Assembly (NCBI RefSeq): GCF_050571805.1
Contig: NZ_CP192219.1
DNA length: 64,000 nt
Origin: Halodesulfovibrio aestuarii
Lineage (GTDB): Bacteria; Desulfobacterota; Desulfovibrionia; Desulfovibrionales; Desulfovibrionaceae
Strand: one strand, 5' to 3'
Each line of letters opens with the position of its first letter. Position 1 is the first letter of the stretch. Below the pieces are notes generated by a model that was given only the letters and a program-made list of their open reading frames with translations, searched no databases and was not told the DNA's origin. The position numbers were made by a program, and so were the translations under genes. Below are positions 62,570 to 64,000 of this stretch, piece after piece.

Positions 62570-63673
62570 CTAAATACCGGAAAGCATTTTACGGGCAAGA
62601 CGCGCCTCGTTCGATTTTGGATATTTCTCAACTACTTTTAAAAGATATCGACGCGCTTCAGATAATTCATTCATCCGCTCAAAGGAATACCCAATTTTTA
62701 ACATTGCTGATTTTGCCTTGCTGCTTTCGGGAAAACGATTCAGCACTTCGCGGAACACATCCACAGCAATGAGATAATCTTTTTGCGAATAGTACGCCTC
62801 ACCCACCCAATACACAGCATTCGGTGTAAGCGGATCCCGCGGAAATTCTGTTAAAAATTCTTCAAGACGTTCACGTCCTTCTACGTAGCGCCCTTTTTCA
62901 AGCAACTCTAGCCCGTGCTTATACATGGAGGTCGAACCTGTTTTCTTTGCAGGAGGCCGCACTGTTTTTTTAGGAACCGGAACATCAGAATGCTGAGCAA
63001 CAACGCGCGGCGCAGAGCTTGGCTGCGCATCTTTTGCCGTTGGGGAAGGTGTGGAAACCTCTTGCGATGAAGAAGGCACGGATGCTGCCGCTGCCTGAGG
63101 AGAAGACGCCTCGGACGGCTGGGCAGAAGAACTTGCCTTTTCGTCTACTTGTGGCTGGGCAGAAGACTTTGTGAAAGGGTGTACAGGGCTGTCCGCATTA
63201 GTAGGAGCAGGAGGTGTTGCTGCTTCCGCTACTGAAGGCTTGGCCGATGTTTCATCTTCAAGTTGCTGTTCGTCTGCAACAGCCTGCGAGTCTGCTTCAT
63301 CCGCATTTTTTGTTGCAGGTTGTGCAGATTCATTTGCAGACGGTTCAGGATCGCCGTCATTGTCAACGCTTGTAGCGGCCGCTGTATTTGCGCCATCTGT
63401 TGGCGAAAAGACATGCACCTCCGGTGTAAGTTGAACAGATTCAGCTATCATTTCTTCTTGCGTTGGGACAGGAAGACCAAGTTGCTTTTCTAATTTTGCT
63501 ATGCGTGTCGAAAGACCGGCTTCGCGTAATGCGGCTCTTTCTCTAAAATCCAAAAAGCGTTGTTCCAGATTTTCCATCCGCCATTTCGTGCTTGCTACTT
63601 CCGTATGCATAGAGGCGGTACTACACCCGCAACATACTAAAATAATACTACCTACAAACAACCGCCTTTTCAT
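62570..63673 (-). CDS. CpoB/YbgF-like TPR lipoprotein
   Basis: A 367-residue outer-membrane or inner-membrane lipoprotein. The signal is MKRRLFVGSIILVCCGCSTA with lipobox VCCGC, so the mature N-terminal Cys would carry lipid. A coiled coil follows (WRMENLEQRFLDFRERAALR). A long linker rich in Ala, Ser, Pro, Glu and Gln spans about 85-245. The last 120 residues are tetratricopeptide repeats (YKHGLELLEKGRYVEGRERL, AVYWVGEAYYSQKDYLIAVD, AMLKIGYSFERMNELSEARR). In E. coli CpoB joins cell-wall synthesis and outer-membrane constriction through TolA. No tol or pal gene is in the window. Confidence 0.85.
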   Translation of the reverse strand: MKRRLFVGSIILVCCGCSTASMHTEVASTKWRMENLEQRFLDFRERAALREAGLSTRIAKLEKQLGLPVPTQEEMIAESVQLTPEVHVFSPTDGANTAAATSVDNDGDPEPSANESAQPATKNADEADSQAVADEQQLEDETSAKPSVAEAATPPAPTNADSPVHPFTKSSAQPQVDEKASSSAQPSEASSPQAAAASVPSSSQEVSTPSPTAKDAQPSSAPRVVAQHSDVPVPKKTVRPPAKKTGSTSMYKHGLELLEKGRYVEGRERLEEFLTEFPRDPLTPNAVYWVGEAYYSQKDYLIAVDVFREVLNRFPESSKAKSAMLKIGYSFERMNELSEARRYLLKVVEKYPKSNEARLARKMLSGI

Positions 63674-63936
63674 TGCCGCTCCTCTATACCTGCCTGTTGC
63701 TATCAGGCTGTTTTCTCAATTCAGCCCCGTGCAACTGCATTTCAACCAAATTCAGCGTACAGCATACCTGCAATTTGTTTTCAACTGAAGTTATTTTTTC
63801 AGGAAAACACAGCTGTTACACCATTTTTAGTGCATAGTAGTAGTGCAGGAAAACTTGCTTTTCGCGTATAAATGGTGCAATAAACCTGTGCTCGGCATAG
63901 AAGCCGTGCAAATGCACCCAAAGGAGTTCTTGTAGC

Positions 63937-64000
63937 ATGAATGGGCTACTCAACGATCCTCAGTATTTAGGACTTAGACTTGCAGGCTTCCTAGTCATCA
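63937..64000 (+). CDS. Start of an unknown gene, cut by the window edge
   Basis: ATG 63937 has AAGGAG 10 bases upstream and opens a frame that runs off the right edge after 21 codons (MNGLLNDPQYLGLRLAGFLV). The segment may lead into a membrane helix. The upstream 263 bases contain an inverted repeat CACCATTT / AAATGGTG at 63819-63826 and 63870-63877. No family can be named. Confidence 0.6.
   Translation, partial: MNGLLNDPQYLGLRLAGFLVI

Overview
The window reads as chromosome of a marine, anaerobic sulfate-reducing deltaproteobacterium (Desulfovibrionales). A Halodesulfovibrio-like genome is my best guess, because the base composition is moderate, the genes are densely packed, and several arrangements are typical of Desulfovibrio: secDF-yajC beside a cytochrome c-553, a split archaeal-type glutamate synthase beside them, a PxxKW cysteine-rich protein, and GCCTCCGGCGG intergenic repeats. 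The taxon is inferred from protein character and remembered gene order, not from a search. I see no rRNA, tRNA, CRISPR array, insertion sequence or prophage.

Layout. 0-6.3 kb: the end of an autotransporter-like outer-membrane protein, a Qnr/McbG-like pentapeptide-repeat protein, a zinc-ribbon membrane protein with a possible 46-residue gene upstream, and a chemotaxis receptor. 6.3-11.6 kb: the magnesium transporter mgtE, divergent from the complete de novo NAD set nadC-nadA-nadB. 11.6-17 kb (minus strand): a b561-like membrane protein, a heme O synthase homologue and cytochrome c-553, but no oxidase subunit, then secF-secD-yajC. 17-19.2 kb: a gene-poor tract with a decayed gene and two orphan genes. 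19.3-24.5 kb (minus strand): a five-gene glutamate synthase (GXGXG domain, glutaminase, FAD oxidoreductase, polyferredoxin, FMN synthase domain). 24.7-31 kb: an esterase, an SAH/MTA deaminase, the PxxKW protein, an M20 hydrolase, mnmG, and a small cysteine-rich gene that shares a two-way terminator with mnmG.

31-38 kb: a PilZ protein, a CorC-like CBS protein, lnt, prfB with its programmed +1 frameshift, a GGDEF cyclase, a FlhG/MinD-like ATPase and HU. 38.8-43 kb: dapF-dapA (lysine and peptidoglycan), an acyl-CoA ligase and dtd. 43.3-52.5 kb is a motility block: STAS protein, FapA-like protein, motA, motB, fliK and two flagellins. The first flagellin has an excellent sigma-54 promoter. 52.5-64 kb: rnc, a DRTGG/BioD-like protein, an MFS transporter, an LSm-like small protein, a B12-binding radical SAM fusion, a long inverted repeat, a Xer recombinase, dprA with a large acidic insertion, a CpoB-like TPR lipoprotein, and the first codons of one more gene.

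The most unusual signals are these: a module of about 160 residues duplicated in tandem inside flagellin 1 and single in flagellin 2; a 56-residue Cys-rich gene between mnmG and the PilZ gene; a heme O synthase gene with no oxidase; an orphan 206-residue protein with an amphipathic strand-repeat tail; and a structured leader upstream of dapF.
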